DNA of 64,000 nucleotides from Pseudomonas yamanorum (GTDB lineage: Bacteria > Pseudomonadota > Gammaproteobacteria > Pseudomonadales > Pseudomonadaceae): the NCBI RefSeq assembly GCF_013386765.1, contig NZ_JACARE010000010.1:307006-371005 (forward strand), in the 5' to 3' direction. Below are positions 54,431-63,593 of the stretch, piece by piece. Under the pieces are notes generated by a model, which saw only the letters and a list, made by a program, of their open reading frames with translations, made no database searches and was not told the origin of the DNA. Each line of letters begins with the position of its first letter. Within the stretch, counting starts at the first letter, position 1. A program made the position numbers and the translations under genes.

Positions 54431-55474
54431 TCAGCCCGCCGTTTTTTCTTTACCGCCATGGGGCAACTGCCCCACCGGGCATTCAGCGACACCGACGGTA
54501 TTGCGGGTAAACGCCTCGACATTCTCTTGGGCCTTTTGCGCGTCCAGCACCCAGGTGCGATAGAACTCGAAGGGGCAGTCCGCCACGCCCTTGTCTCCAT
54601 CGCCCGAGGCGTGCATGCCGGTGTAGCCACGGTGCAGCAGCTTGAACAGATGGTTCTGCGACTGGTCGTTGGCCCGCGCATCGCGGATCTGCGACACCGA
54701 CAGCTGGGCGTACTGAATGCCCATTTCTTCCTCACCGCATTCGCCCAGGGTACGCCCATCAAAACCGATGATCGCCGAGTGCCCGAAGTACGAATACACC
54801 CCGTCGAACCCCGCCGCGTTCGCGACCGCCACATAGCAGTTATTCGCCCAGGCCATGCTCTTGGACATCTGCACCTGCTGCTCCTTGGCCGGGTACATAT
54901 AGCCCTGGCAGCGCACGATCAACTCGGCGCCTTTCATCGCACAGTCGCGCCAGATCTCCGGGTAGTTGCCGTCGTCGCAGATGATCAGGCTGACCTTCAT
55001 GCCTTTGGGCCCGTCGCACACGTAGGTGCGGTCCCCCGGATACCAGCCCTCGATCGGGCACCACGGAATGCATTTGCGATAACGCTGGACGATCTCGCCG
55101 AGGTTATTGATCAGCACCAGCGTGTTGTACGGCGCCTTGTGCGGATGCTCCTCGTGGCGTTCGCCGGTCAGGGAAAACACGCCCCAGGTGTTGGCCTGGC
55201 GACAGGCCGCCGAGAAAATCGCCGTCTCTTCGCCGGGAATGCTTGCGGCGGTGGCCATCATCTCGTCGTGGTCGTACATGATCCCCATGGTGCTGTATTC
55301 GGGAAACACCACCAGGTCCATGCCGGGCAAACCCTGCTTCATGCCGACGATGATCTCGGCAATCTTCTTCGCGTTATCGATGACCTCGGCCTTGCTGTGC
55401 AGGCGCGGCATCTTGTAGTTCACGACAGCAACGCCGACCGTGTCCGGGCTGCTGGATATGTCGCCATGGCGCAT
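54431..55474 (-). CDS. amiE: Aliphatic amidase AmiE
   Basis: A 347-residue nitrilase-superfamily amidase almost identical to P. aeruginosa AmiE over much of its length ([62 protein letters not shown]). The catalytic triad E59, K134, C166 is intact. It hydrolyses short aliphatic amides (acetamide, propionamide) to acid and ammonia, probably in a hexameric form. It is last in an operon with fmdA and a zinc-ribbon gene. No AmiC/AmiR-type regulator occurs here, so control must differ from P. aeruginosa. Confidence 0.95.
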   Translation of the reverse strand: MRHGDISSSPDTVGVAVVNYKMPRLHSKAEVIDNAKKIAEIIVGMKQGLPGMDLVVFPEYSTMGIMYDHDEMMATAASIPGEETAIFSAACRQANTWGVFSLTGERHEEHPHKAPYNTLVLINNLGEIVQRYRKCIPWCPIEGWYPGDRTYVCDGPKGMKVSLIICDDGNYPEIWRDCAMKGAELIVRCQGYMYPAKEQQVQMSKSMAWANNCYVAVANAAGFDGVYSYFGHSAIIGFDGRTLGECGEEEMGIQYAQLSVSQIRDARANDQSQNHLFKLLHRGYTGMHASGDGDKGVADCPFEFYRTWVLDAQKAQENVEAFTRNTVGVAECPVGQLPHGGKEKTAG

Positions 55475-55489
55475 TGCAAATCTCCTAGG

Positions 55490-55837
55490 TCAGTGACTGA
55501 TCATCCAGGGCCGCGGCCCGGTCCTGGTCTTGAGGCCCAACGGGTTGGTCTTGCTCGGCACCACCGGCTTGCTGGTGCCGCAGCAACTGCAACCCGCCGG
55601 GTGCTTGCGCGACTCCTTGTACTCACCGACGGTTTGCGGCGCATGGGCGCTGCGCTCGTTGCCGGCAATGGCCTTGCGCTGGTTGGCCGACAGCGTGGTC
55701 AGCGCCGGCGCCGACAGCAGCAACTGCCCGCCGGGGCTGTCGCAATACGGGCACTGGCTCGGCTCGTGACGCTGGGCGATAGGCCGCAGCATGGTGAAGG
55801 TGCCGCAGGACTCACAGGCATATTCGTAGGTCGGCAT
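55490..55837 (-). CDS. FmdB-family zinc-ribbon protein
   Basis: A 115-residue protein with MPTYEYACESCGTF...CPYCDSPGG as an N-terminal zinc ribbon (two CxxC) and a variable tail ending with a second CSCC cluster. FmdB proteins accompany formamidase genes and are thought to be regulators. ATG at 55837 starts the ribbon; longer frames upstream overlap fmdA. It sits 2 bases after fmdA and 16 before amiE, so it is part of the same operon. It is the likely control or assembly factor of the operon. Confidence 0.87.
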   Translation of the reverse strand: MPTYEYACESCGTFTMLRPIAQRHEPSQCPYCDSPGGQLLLSAPALTTLSANQRKAIAGNERSAHAPQTVGEYKESRKHPAGCSCCGTSKPVVPSKTNPLGLKTRTGPRPWMISH

Positions 55838-55839
55838 GG

Positions 55840-57069
55840 CTACAGGTCCGGTGCGATGGGCAGGTCGATGCTGCCGTCGAGGAACTTGGTCGGGCCGCTG
55901 GCGTTGGGGTTGATGTCGAACTCGAAGATTTCGGTGGGCAGCCACAACGTCGCGCAGGCGTTGGGGATGTCCACCACGCCGCTGATATGCCCCTGCACCG
56001 GCGCCGAGCCGAGCAACGCATAACCCTGGGCCGGCGAGTAGCCGAACTTGGTCAGGTAGTTGATCGCATTGAGGCAGGCCTGGCGGTAGGCGACGTTGAC
56101 ATCCAGGTAGTGCTGCTGGCCTTGCTCATCGACGGAGATGCCTTCGAAGATCAGGTAGTTCTTGTAGTTCGGGGTGATCGGGCTTGGTTTGAACACCGGG
56201 TTCTTGATCCCGTACTTGGCCATGCCGCCCTTGATCAGCTCGACCTTCATGTGCACCCAGCCGGCCATTTCGATGGCGCCGCAAAAAGTGATTTCGCCGT
56301 CGCCCTGGCTGAAGTGCAAGTCACCCACCGACAGGCCGGCGCCGTTGACGTACACCGGGAAGTAGATCTTCGAACCGCGGGACAGATCCTTGATATCGCA
56401 GTTGCCGCCATGCTCGCGGGGCGGCACGGTGCGGGCGCCGGTGGCTGCGGCGGCGTCACGGGCGTCGCCCTTGAGCTTGCCCATGTGGGCGGTGGCGGCC
56501 AGGGGGGCGTTGGCCAGGGGTGGGACGCGGGTCGGGTTGGTGTCGATCAGCTCCTGCTCGCGGCGGTTCCAGTCGGCGAGCATTACCGGGTCGGGCAGGC
56601 AGCCGATCAGGCCGGGGTGGATCAGGCCGGCGAAGTTCACGCCCGGGATGTGTCGGGAGCTGGTGAACATGCCCTTGAAATCCCAGATGGCTTTTTGCGC
56701 GCTGGGGAAGTGGTCGGTGAGGAAGCCGCCGCCGTTCTGGCGGGAGAAAAACCCGTTGAAGCCCCATTGGGAGTCGGCCTTGGCGCCGATGTCGAGCAGG
56801 TCGACTACCAGCAGGTCACCGGGTTCGGCGCCGTGTACGCCCACCGGGCCGGAGAGGTAGTGCACGGTGGAGAGGTCGACGTCGCGCACGTCGCTGGCGT
56901 CGTCGTTGTTCTTGATGGCGCCGGCGGTCCAGTCGTAGGTTTCGAGTATGAAGTCATCGCCGGGTTTGACCCAGCAGGCCATCGGGATGTCCGGGTGCCA
57001 ACGGTTGTGGATCTGCTCGTTTTCGGTGACGGGTTGGTTGAGGTCGACTTTGATCAGGGTGTCGGTCAT
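55840..57069 (-). CDS. fmdA: Formamidase FmdA
   Basis: A 409-residue acetamidase/formamidase family enzyme: HNRWHPDIP, GPVGVHGAEPGDLLVVDLLDI, GVNFAGLIHPGLIGCLPD, PREHGGNCDIKDLSRGSKIYFPVYVNGAGLSVGDLHFSQGDGE. These segments match the formamidase of Methylophilus. It turns formamide into formate and ammonia. First gene of the fmdA-zinc ribbon-amiE operon; its promoter must lie in the 57070-57172 bases before the composite repeat that starts at 57173. Combined with AmiE it would let the cell use formamide and longer amides as nitrogen sources. Confidence 0.93.
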   Translation of the reverse strand: MTDTLIKVDLNQPVTENEQIHNRWHPDIPMACWVKPGDDFILETYDWTAGAIKNNDDASDVRDVDLSTVHYLSGPVGVHGAEPGDLLVVDLLDIGAKADSQWGFNGFFSRQNGGGFLTDHFPSAQKAIWDFKGMFTSSRHIPGVNFAGLIHPGLIGCLPDPVMLADWNRREQELIDTNPTRVPPLANAPLAATAHMGKLKGDARDAAAATGARTVPPREHGGNCDIKDLSRGSKIYFPVYVNGAGLSVGDLHFSQGDGEITFCGAIEMAGWVHMKVELIKGGMAKYGIKNPVFKPSPITPNYKNYLIFEGISVDEQGQQHYLDVNVAYRQACLNAINYLTKFGYSPAQGYALLGSAPVQGHISGVVDIPNACATLWLPTEIFEFDINPNASGPTKFLDGSIDLPIAPDL

Positions 57070-57172
57070 CGAGGTGCTCCCGGAGGGTGGCTGGGCTGTG
57101 GGAGCAGTCTCGCGGGGATGGGGTTGGGCGGGGAATACGTTGGATGACGTATGCGTCTTTGGGGCTGGGGGG

Positions 57173-57471
57173 CATATCCGTTATTTAGGTAACGGCCGCT
57201 TATGGTTCCGCTCTTACAGCGGCCTACAGGCCGGCTTGAGTGTGGTGAAGCAAAATCAAAAGCAAGCACGGTCCATTGTAGGAGCTGGCTTGCCGGCGAT
57301 GGCATCGCCTCGGTGTATCTGAAAGACCGAGTTGTCCGCATCGCCGGCAAGCCAGCTCCTACAGAAAAGCAGAGCCCCCCGTAGCAGCTGTCGAGCGCTA
57401 GCGAGGCTGCGTGCCTTTGATCTTGATCTGCTTTTGATTTTGATCTGCGGGCCCCGTTAACCACGATGGCC
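57173..57471. repeat. Composite intergenic repeat, copy 1
   Basis: A compound repeat in the gap upstream of fmdA: a unit CATATCCGTT...GGTAACGGC...GGTTCCGCTCTTACAGCGG with GGCCTACAGGCCGGCTT and GTGTGGTGAAGCAAA (57173-57256), a class C REP pair (57277-57363), a single class A arm (57380-57411), and TGATCTGCGGGCCCCGTTAA (57441-57460) to CCACGATGGCC (57461-57471). The same modules in the same order recur at 63594-63912. No gene is seen. Confidence 0.8.
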
Positions 57472-57575
57472 TTCGTTCCGGCATGCCGAGCCTAGGCGAG
57501 GCTCCGAGTGGTGGGGCAAAGACCTTTTGGTTACTTTTGGCTGGGCCGACATTCCGGGCGTTTGCCAAAAGTGAC

Positions 57576-57627
57576 CCGCTGTAAGAGCGAAACCATAAGC
57601 AGCCGTTACCGCAGGAATGGATATGTA
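57576..57627. repeat. Inverted copy of the CATATCC...TACAGCGG unit
   Basis: The 52 bases read on the minus strand repeat the first unit of the composite element (CATATCC...GGTAACGGCTGCTTATGGTTTCGCTCTTACAGCGG). Thus the 57070-57632 gap is flanked by inverted copies of this unit about 400 bases apart. The bases between 57472 and 57575 show a pyrimidine- and T-rich stretch and no gene. Confidence 0.8.
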
Positions 57628-57632
57628 CACCA

Positions 57633-58103
57633 TCACCCCGGCAAAGGAATCACCCGCAACGGCCGCACCGATTTATACGAGAAGCTCGAATAAATCTCCT
57701 TAACACACGGCAACCCCTGCAACACCTCCCGCGCAAACTCCCCAAACGACTCCAGATCCTTCGCCACCACTTCCAACAAAAAATCATACCGCCCCGAAAC
57801 GTTATGACACGCCACAATCTCGGGAATCTCCAGCAACCTCTGCTCAAACGCCCGGGCCACTTCGCGCGAATGGGTGTCCATCATGATGCTGACAAACGCC
57901 GTCACCCCATACCCCAGCGCCTTGGGCGACAGGATCGCCTGATACCCCCCGATCACCCCGCTGTCCTCAAGGTTCTTCACCCGCCGCCAACACGGCGAAG
58001 TAGTCAGCGACACCCGCTCCGCCAACTCCGCCACGGTCAACCGCGCATTACCCTGCAAAGCGTTTAAAAGCGCCTTGTCAGTCCGATCCAGATGAGTGGG
58101 CAT
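57633..58103 (-). CDS. mdeR: Lrp-family regulator, MdeR-like
   Basis: A 156-residue Lrp/AsnC protein with a winged helix (HLDRTDKALLNALQGNARLTVAELAERVSLTTSPCWRRVKNLEDSGVIGGYQAILSPKALG) and an RAM domain (VACHNVSGRYDFLLEVVAKDLESFGEFAREVLQGLPCVKEIYSSFSYKSVR). It is divergent from the methionine gamma-lyase gene, as mdeR is in P. putida, and should activate it in response to L-methionine. ATG at 58103 with GAGGCAAGAT upstream. Confidence 0.88.
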   Translation of the reverse strand: MPTHLDRTDKALLNALQGNARLTVAELAERVSLTTSPCWRRVKNLEDSGVIGGYQAILSPKALGYGVTAFVSIMMDTHSREVARAFEQRLLEIPEIVACHNVSGRYDFLLEVVAKDLESFGEFAREVLQGLPCVKEIYSSFSYKSVRPLRVIPLPG

Positions 58104-58227
58104 ATCTTGCCTCAAAACCTCGTTTTTATTGTTTTTCATCCCAATCTACCGGCTTTTCCCAGCAAACTATGGAACGTTCGGCCGCAGTTATAAGCATAGC
58201 ATTGTAGGAAATAAGGAGCGTCCGACC

Positions 58228-59472
58228 ATGAAAAATAAACACAATACGTTCGGCTTTTCCACCCGCGCCATCCACCACGGCTACGATCCCCAGGACCACC
58301 ACGGCGCCCTCGTGCCGCCGATCTACCTGTCGGCCACCTTCGCCTTCCCCACCGCAGAATACGGCGCCGCCTGCTTCGCCGGTGAAGAGAGCGGGCACTT
58401 CTATACGCGCATCTCCAACCCCACCCTGGCCCTGCTGGAAGCGCGCATGGCCACCCTGGAAAACGGCGAAGCCGCCGTGGCCTTCAGCTCCGGCATGGGC
58501 GCAATCGCCGCGACGTTCTGGACCCTGCTGCGCCCCGGTGACGAGATCATCGTCAGCCAGACCCTCTACGGCTGCACCTTCGCCCTGCTGCACCATGGCA
58601 TCGGCGAGTTCGGCATCAAGGTGCGCCATGTCGACCTCACCGACCTGAACGCCCTGCGCGAGGCCATCAACCCGGCCACCCGCATGATCTACTTCGAAAC
58701 CCCGGCCAACCCCAACCTGCAACTGGTGGACATCGCCGCCGTCGCCGAGATCGCCCACCGCCAACCCGGCATCACCGTGGTGGTCGACAACACCTATTGC
58801 ACGCCCTACCTGCAACGCCCGCTGGAAATGGGCGCCGACGTGGTGGTGCACTCGGCCACCAAATACCTCAGCGGCCACGGCGACATCACTGCCGGCATCG
58901 CCGTCAGCAGCCAGGCCCTGGCCCAGCGCATTCGCCTGCAAGGGCTCAAGGACCTGACCGGCGCGGTGATGTCGCCCCAGGATGCGGCCCTGCTGATGCG
59001 CGGCCTCAAGACCCTGGCCCTGCGCATGGATCGCCATTGCAGCAACGCCCTGGCCATCGCCGAAGCCTTGCAGGCCCACCCACTGGTGGAATGGGTGACC
59101 TACCCCGGCCTGCGTTCCTTCCCGCAGTACGAATTGGCCGCGCGACAGATGAAGCAGTCGGGCGGCATGATCGCGTTCGAACTCAAGGGTGGCATCGACA
59201 TGGGCCGGCGCTTCATGAACGCCCTGAAGCTGTTCACCCGGGCAGTGAGCCTCGGGGACGCCGAGTCACTGGCCCAGCACCCGGCCAGCATGACCCACTC
59301 CACCTACACCCCGGAACAACGCGCCCATCACGGAATTTCCGAAGGGCTGGTGCGGCTCTCGGCAGGCCTGGAAGATATCGCCGACCTGCTGGCCGACGTT
59401 GCCCAGGCCCTTCACGCCTGTGCCGAAAAGCCGAAATCCCGGGCGGTGCAACACAACGTTCATCACGCTTGA
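58228..59472 (+). CDS. mdeA: L-methionine gamma-lyase MdeA
   Basis: A 414-residue PLP enzyme of the Cys/Met metabolism family. The methionine gamma-lyase signature is visible: Tyr114 and Cys116 in QTLYGCTFALLHHG, active-site Lys212 in HSATKYLSGHGD and the SNPT loop at 63-66. It splits L-methionine into 2-oxobutyrate, methanethiol and ammonia. AAGGAG lies 11 bases before the ATG at 58228. Upstream the 124-base divergent region holds the AT-rich promoters and probably Lrp sites. A terminator follows at 59507. Confidence 0.93.
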   Translation: MKNKHNTFGFSTRAIHHGYDPQDHHGALVPPIYLSATFAFPTAEYGAACFAGEESGHFYTRISNPTLALLEARMATLENGEAAVAFSSGMGAIAATFWTLLRPGDEIIVSQTLYGCTFALLHHGIGEFGIKVRHVDLTDLNALREAINPATRMIYFETPANPNLQLVDIAAVAEIAHRQPGITVVVDNTYCTPYLQRPLEMGADVVVHSATKYLSGHGDITAGIAVSSQALAQRIRLQGLKDLTGAVMSPQDAALLMRGLKTLALRMDRHCSNALAIAEALQAHPLVEWVTYPGLRSFPQYELAARQMKQSGGMIAFELKGGIDMGRRFMNALKLFTRAVSLGDAESLAQHPASMTHSTYTPEQRAHHGISEGLVRLSAGLEDIADLLADVAQALHACAEKPKSRAVQHNVHHA

Positions 59473-59506
59473 AGTAAATTCATCACCAGGCCCGACGTTT
59501 ACCAAT

Positions 59507-59533
59507 AGCCCGGCCTGCAAAGGTCGGGCTTTT
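59507..59533 (+). terminator. Terminator after mdeA
   Basis: Stem AGCCCGGCCT (59507-59516) and AGGTCGGGCT (59521-59530) with one mismatch and a GCAA tetraloop, followed by three more Ts. A convincing intrinsic terminator. Confidence 0.8.
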
Positions 59534-59657
59534 CCCGTTGCGCCCTGCCCCGCAAAAAATTTGATCCATTCATTGGCCCGTTTGCGACAGCCTGTACTAG
59601 CATACGAGGCGGCAGTCATGGATATCACTGCCCTGTACACCGCCCTCCTTGAAACTC

Positions 59658-60305
59658 ATGGATGAAATGATGAACTCACACCTGTTCCCCCACATTGGCA
59701 AGGTCATCGCCAGCACCGGCAGCCGGCATTTCCCGCGCATGCTGCACGACCTGATCCTCACCCAACTGGCGGTCGACGCCACGCACATCACCCAAATGCC
59801 CGTGAGTTCAAGGGACCACGCCCCGGCGCCCGACCTGGACGAAACCCAGGCCGCCGCCCAACTGCACCTGACCCGACGCAAGAATGACGTCAGCTACGTG
59901 CTGTCGGTGTACCGCTCCAACCCTTGCGAGAGTTTTTCCCAGCAGGAACGGATCATCCTGCAAGACTTCTCTTCCCTGCTGCTGCCGATGGTTGAAAAAC
60001 ACATCAGCGCCCTGCAACCCAGCGGCCCGGAGAATGAAGTGCCGCAGCAACAAGGCATCGACACCTTGCGCCGGCGCTTTGAAGAACGCCTTGCGCAATC
60101 CGGGCTGGCCCTGTCCAGCCGCGAGCTTGAAGTGTGCGTCGGGTTGCTGGCCGGACGCACCGCGCCGGAACTGGCGGAGCAGTTGGCGTTGAAGGTCAAC
60201 ACCATCGAGAGCTACCTCAAGCGGGCGGCGATCAAGATGGGCATCAGTGGTCGGCATTCGTTGATGCGGTGGATGTATTCCACGGAAGAAAGCAGCGGTC
60301 TCTAG
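59658..60305 (+). CDS. LuxR-type helix-turn-helix transcriptional regulator
   Basis: A protein of about 215 residues with an N-terminal helical domain of unknown ligand (about 1-140) and a C-terminal LuxR/GerE DNA-binding domain (LSSRELEVCVGLLAGRTAPELAEQLALKVNTIESYLKRAAIKMGISGRHSLMRWMY). There is no receiver domain with an Asp-lined pocket and no AHL-binding WYDPL motif, so it is an orphan LuxR type. Start choice is uncertain: ATG at 59658, 59667 or 59670 (the last two after GGATGAA). It lies after mdeA in the same direction. Its target is unknown; control of mdeA or sulphur use is a guess. Confidence 0.78.
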   Translation: MDEMMNSHLFPHIGKVIASTGSRHFPRMLHDLILTQLAVDATHITQMPVSSRDHAPAPDLDETQAAAQLHLTRRKNDVSYVLSVYRSNPCESFSQQERIILQDFSSLLLPMVEKHISALQPSGPENEVPQQQGIDTLRRRFEERLAQSGLALSSRELEVCVGLLAGRTAPELAEQLALKVNTIESYLKRAAIKMGISGRHSLMRWMYSTEESSGL

Positions 60306-60321
60306 AACACCACAGAACCAA

Positions 60322-60411
60322 TGTGGGAGCTGGCTTGCCTGCGATAGCGGTGTCTCAGTCACCTGATATGTTGACTGACACATCGCTATCGCAGGCAAGC
60401 CAGCTCCCACA
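60322..60411. repeat. Inverted REP-like pair, class C
   Basis: TGTGGGAGCTGGCTTGCCTGCGATAGCG (60322-60349) and its complement (60384-60411) flank a 34-base loop between the convergent LuxR and macB genes. Confidence 0.87.
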
Positions 60412-60430
60412 CTTTTGATCTCTACCCGGG

Positions 60431-62389
60431 TTAATCCCGCGCCAGGGCTTCAATCGGATCCAGCCGCGCCGCATTCCTCGCCGGCACAAACCCGAACACA
60501 ATCCCGATCAACGTCGAACACGCAAACGCCGTCACCACCGACCCCAGGGAAAACACCATTTCCCACTCTTTCACAAACAACGAAAACAGATAGCCGATGG
60601 CGAATGACAGCGAGATGCCGATCATCCCGCCAATCAGGCAGACCATCACCGCCTCCACCAGAAACTGCTGGCGAATATCCGATTGCCGCGCGCCCACCGC
60701 CATGCGAATCCCGATCTCACGGGTGCGTTCGGTCACCGACACCAGCATGATATTCATCACCCCGATGCCGCCCACCAGCAATGAAATCACCGCGATCAAC
60801 GACAGCAGCAACGCCAGGGAACGGCTGGTTTTCTGCACCGTCTGCATGATGCTGTCGAGGTTGTTGGTAAAGAAATCCTTGGTGCCGTGGCGCTGCAACA
60901 TCAGCTTGGTGACGTTCTCTTCCACCACCTTGCTCGGCTGGCCATCCTTGATGCGCACGGTGATGCTGTCCAGATGGCGCTGGCCCAACAGCCGGCCTGC
61001 CGCCGTTTCATAGGGCACCCACACGTTCAGCGCCTTGCTGGCGGCAAACATGTTTTTATTGTCGGCCGTCACCCCGATCACCGTGCACGGCAGGTTGCCC
61101 ACCAGGATCACCTGGCCCAGCGGATCCACGCCAGGCCCGAACAACCGATGACGCGCGTTGTGATCGATCACCACCACCTGGGCCTGGCGCCGGGCGTCGC
61201 TTTCACTGAAGGTAATCCCGGCTTCGAGCTTCAGGCCCTTGACCTGGAAATAGCGATCGCTGACCCCATTGACCTGCGCGTCCAGGTCGATATTGCCGTA
61301 GCGCAGCAACAGGTTGCGCCCCACCACCGGCGTGGCGCTGTCGACATAATACAGCTGGTTCAGCGCCTCCACATCCGACGGCAACAGCGTCTCGATCGCC
61401 GAGGCGCGACTGTCACCGAAACTCTTGCCGGGAAAGATATCAATGGTGTTGCTGCCGATGGCCTGGATGTCCTTGAGCACATAACGCTTGGCGCCCTCGC
61501 CGATGGCCGAGATCGACACCACCGAGGTGATGCCGATGACGATGCCGAGCATGGTCAGCAAGGTGCGCATGCGATGGGAAATCAGCGCGACCCAGGCCAT
61601 GTTGAAGGCCTCCTTGAACAGTCCGAGGCTGGCCACCAACTTGCGCGCACCGCTGCGCTTGGGCTCGATGGGTGCCTCGGTGGGCAGGTCGAGGCCGACA
61701 CTTTCGTTGGCGCGGTCACTGACAATCTCGCCATCGCGCACCTCAATGATCCGCTGGGCATTGGCTGCGACCTTCGGGTCGTGGGTGACGATGATCACCG
61801 TGTGCCCGGCGGCGTGCAGCTCGGCCAGGATGCGCATCACTTCCTTGCCGCTGTGGGTATCGAGGGCGCCGGTGGGTTCGTCGGCGAGGATCACCTCGCC
61901 GCCATTCATCAAGGCCCGGGCGATACTCACCCGCTGTTGCTGGCCGCCGGACAGCTGGCTCGGGCGATGGGTCAAATGCCCCGACAAGCCCAGTCGTGCC
62001 AACAGCTCCCCTGCCCGACTGTGCCTCGCGCTTTCCGGTGTGCCGGCATAAATCGCCGGCATTTCCACGTTGTGCAACGCACTCAAGTGCGCCAGCAGGT
62101 GGTAACGCTGGAAGATAAAACCGAAGTAGTCACGACGCAGCTCCGCCAGCTGTTCATCCCCCAGGGTGCGGGTTTCGATGCCATTGATCTTGTAGCTGCC
62201 GGCGGTGGCGTAGTCGAGGCCGCCGAGGATGTTCATCAGGGTGGATTTACCCGAGCCCGAAGCCCCGGTAATCGCGACCATTTCCCCGGCGTGGATGGTC
62301 AGGTCGATACCCTTGAGCGCAATGAACTCACGGTCACCGGCCATGAAACTGCGCACGATGCCTTTAAGCTCCAGCAGTGGCTGCGTCAT
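60431..62389 (-). CDS. macB: MacB-type ABC efflux transporter (ATPase-permease fusion)
   Basis: A 652-residue protein with an N-terminal ATPase (Walker A GASGSGKST, signature LSGGQQQRVSIARAL, Walker B ILADEPTGALD), a first membrane helix at about 275-295, a large periplasmic MacB_PCD domain, and three C-terminal helices (LALLLSLIAVISLLVGGIGVMNIMLVSVTERTREIGIRMAVG). With the adaptor encoded next to it, and an outer-membrane channel not seen here, it pushes periplasmic substrates outward. In Pseudomonas such pairs export pyoverdine (PvdRT) or cyclic lipopeptides; which applies cannot be told. It is 4 bases downstream of the adaptor stop. Confidence 0.9.
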   Translation of the reverse strand: MTQPLLELKGIVRSFMAGDREFIALKGIDLTIHAGEMVAITGASGSGKSTLMNILGGLDYATAGSYKINGIETRTLGDEQLAELRRDYFGFIFQRYHLLAHLSALHNVEMPAIYAGTPESARHSRAGELLARLGLSGHLTHRPSQLSGGQQQRVSIARALMNGGEVILADEPTGALDTHSGKEVMRILAELHAAGHTVIIVTHDPKVAANAQRIIEVRDGEIVSDRANESVGLDLPTEAPIEPKRSGARKLVASLGLFKEAFNMAWVALISHRMRTLLTMLGIVIGITSVVSISAIGEGAKRYVLKDIQAIGSNTIDIFPGKSFGDSRASAIETLLPSDVEALNQLYYVDSATPVVGRNLLLRYGNIDLDAQVNGVSDRYFQVKGLKLEAGITFSESDARRQAQVVVIDHNARHRLFGPGVDPLGQVILVGNLPCTVIGVTADNKNMFAASKALNVWVPYETAAGRLLGQRHLDSITVRIKDGQPSKVVEENVTKLMLQRHGTKDFFTNNLDSIMQTVQKTSRSLALLLSLIAVISLLVGGIGVMNIMLVSVTERTREIGIRMAVGARQSDIRQQFLVEAVMVCLIGGMIGISLSFAIGYLFSLFVKEWEMVFSLGSVVTAFACSTLIGIVFGFVPARNAARLDPIEALARD

Positions 62390-62392
62390 CGA

Positions 62393-63544
62393 TCAGCCCC
62401 CCGCCACGGCGGGCGATGGATCGCCAATCACCACCTTGTCGCCTTCGGCCAGGCCATCGAGGATCTGCACCTTGACGTTGTTGTTGATGCCGGTCTGCAC
62501 TTGCCGCGTGTTGGCCCGGCCCTTGGCATCCAGCACCCGCACCGGGAAGCGGCCATCGGCGTTGCGCGGGCCGAGTGCGGCCACGGGCACCGTCAGCGCG
62601 GCCTTGGCGGTGTCGAGCACGATGCGCACCTGGGCGGTCATGGCGATGCGCAGGCGGTGGTCGGGGTTGGGCACGTCGAACAGTGCGTTGTAGAACACCG
62701 CGGTGTTTTGCTTGGGGGTGCCGGCGGTCTGGGTTTCGAGAAAGTTCTGCGGGGCCGGTTCGGTGCCGCGCAGTTTGGCGTAGTAGCGTTTGTCGGCCTC
62801 GCCGAGGATGGTGAAGTACACCTGTTGGCCGGGGCTGATGTGGATCACGTCGGCCTCGGAGACCTGGGCCTTGACGGTCATGGTGTCCAGGTCGGCGAGC
62901 TTGAGCAGCACCGGCGCCAGTTGGCTGGCGATCACGGTCTGGCCTTCCTGGGTGACGATGCCCACGACATCGCCGTCGATGGGCGCGACGATGCGGGTGT
63001 AGGCCAGGTTGATCTTGGCGGTGTCGATCTGGATGTGGGCGCTTTTGATCTGGGCGTCGAGGGACATCAGGTTGGCGCGCTGCACTTCGTAGTTGGACTC
63101 GGCGGTTTCGAAGTCCTGGCGGGAGACGGATTCGTCCTCTTGCAGGCCCTGGTAACGTTGGTAGACGGATTTAGTTTCCTTGAGTTGAGCCGCGGTGGCG
63201 CGGCGTTGGGCCTGGAGGTTTTCTTCGTCGACCTGGGCTTTGCGCAGGGTGTTCTGCAGGATCAGTGGGTCGATTTCGGCGAGCCATTGGCCCTTCTTGA
63301 CCTTGTCGCCGACCTTGACCTTCAGGGATTTGAGTTGGCCGGAGACCTGGGCGCCGACGTCGACCTGCTTGACGCCTTCCAGCAGGCCGGTGGCCAGGAC
63401 GGCGTTTTCGATGTCACTGCGTTCGGCGGTGGCGGTCAGGTATTGCGGCGCGTCTGCGGGGGCCTGCACGGTGTAGATGATCAGGCCGGCTGCGACGGTC
63501 AACACCAGGGCCAATCCTGCTTTTCGATACTTTGACTTTTCCAT
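62393..63544 (-). CDS. macA: MacA-type periplasmic adaptor
   Basis: A 383-residue membrane-fusion protein: an N-terminal anchor helix (about 11-27), barrel-sandwich parts (VDVGAQVSGQLKSLKVKVGDKVKKGQWLAEID and RIVAPIDGDVVGIVTQEGQTV), a long coiled coil (about 100-190), a beta barrel and C-terminal VPVAALG end. It bridges MacB to an outer-membrane channel. First gene of the macAB operon; a composite repeat starts 50 bases upstream of its ATG, so its promoter is in or next to the repeat. PvdR is an alternative name if the pump exports pyoverdine. Confidence 0.88.
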   Translation of the reverse strand: MEKSKYRKAGLALVLTVAAGLIIYTVQAPADAPQYLTATAERSDIENAVLATGLLEGVKQVDVGAQVSGQLKSLKVKVGDKVKKGQWLAEIDPLILQNTLRKAQVDEENLQAQRRATAAQLKETKSVYQRYQGLQEDESVSRQDFETAESNYEVQRANLMSLDAQIKSAHIQIDTAKINLAYTRIVAPIDGDVVGIVTQEGQTVIASQLAPVLLKLADLDTMTVKAQVSEADVIHISPGQQVYFTILGEADKRYYAKLRGTEPAPQNFLETQTAGTPKQNTAVFYNALFDVPNPDHRLRIAMTAQVRIVLDTAKAALTVPVAALGPRNADGRFPVRVLDAKGRANTRQVQTGINNNVKVQILDGLAEGDKVVIGDPSPAVAGG

Positions 63545-63593
63545 AAATGACCATGAGAGGTGTTGAAGTTGGTCCGGCTTTTGGCTCGGAGTA

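Noticed and set aside
57196..57206. GGTTCC as a possible hrp box on the minus strand
   Set aside because: The required CCACNNA half is absent at 15-17 bases; the sequence is part of an interspersed repeat present again near 63628.
60887..63535. Open frame of about 880 codons opposite macAB
   Set aside because: Antisense to two well-supported genes, His/Gln/Gly-rich composition and no motif, so a GC-driven shadow.
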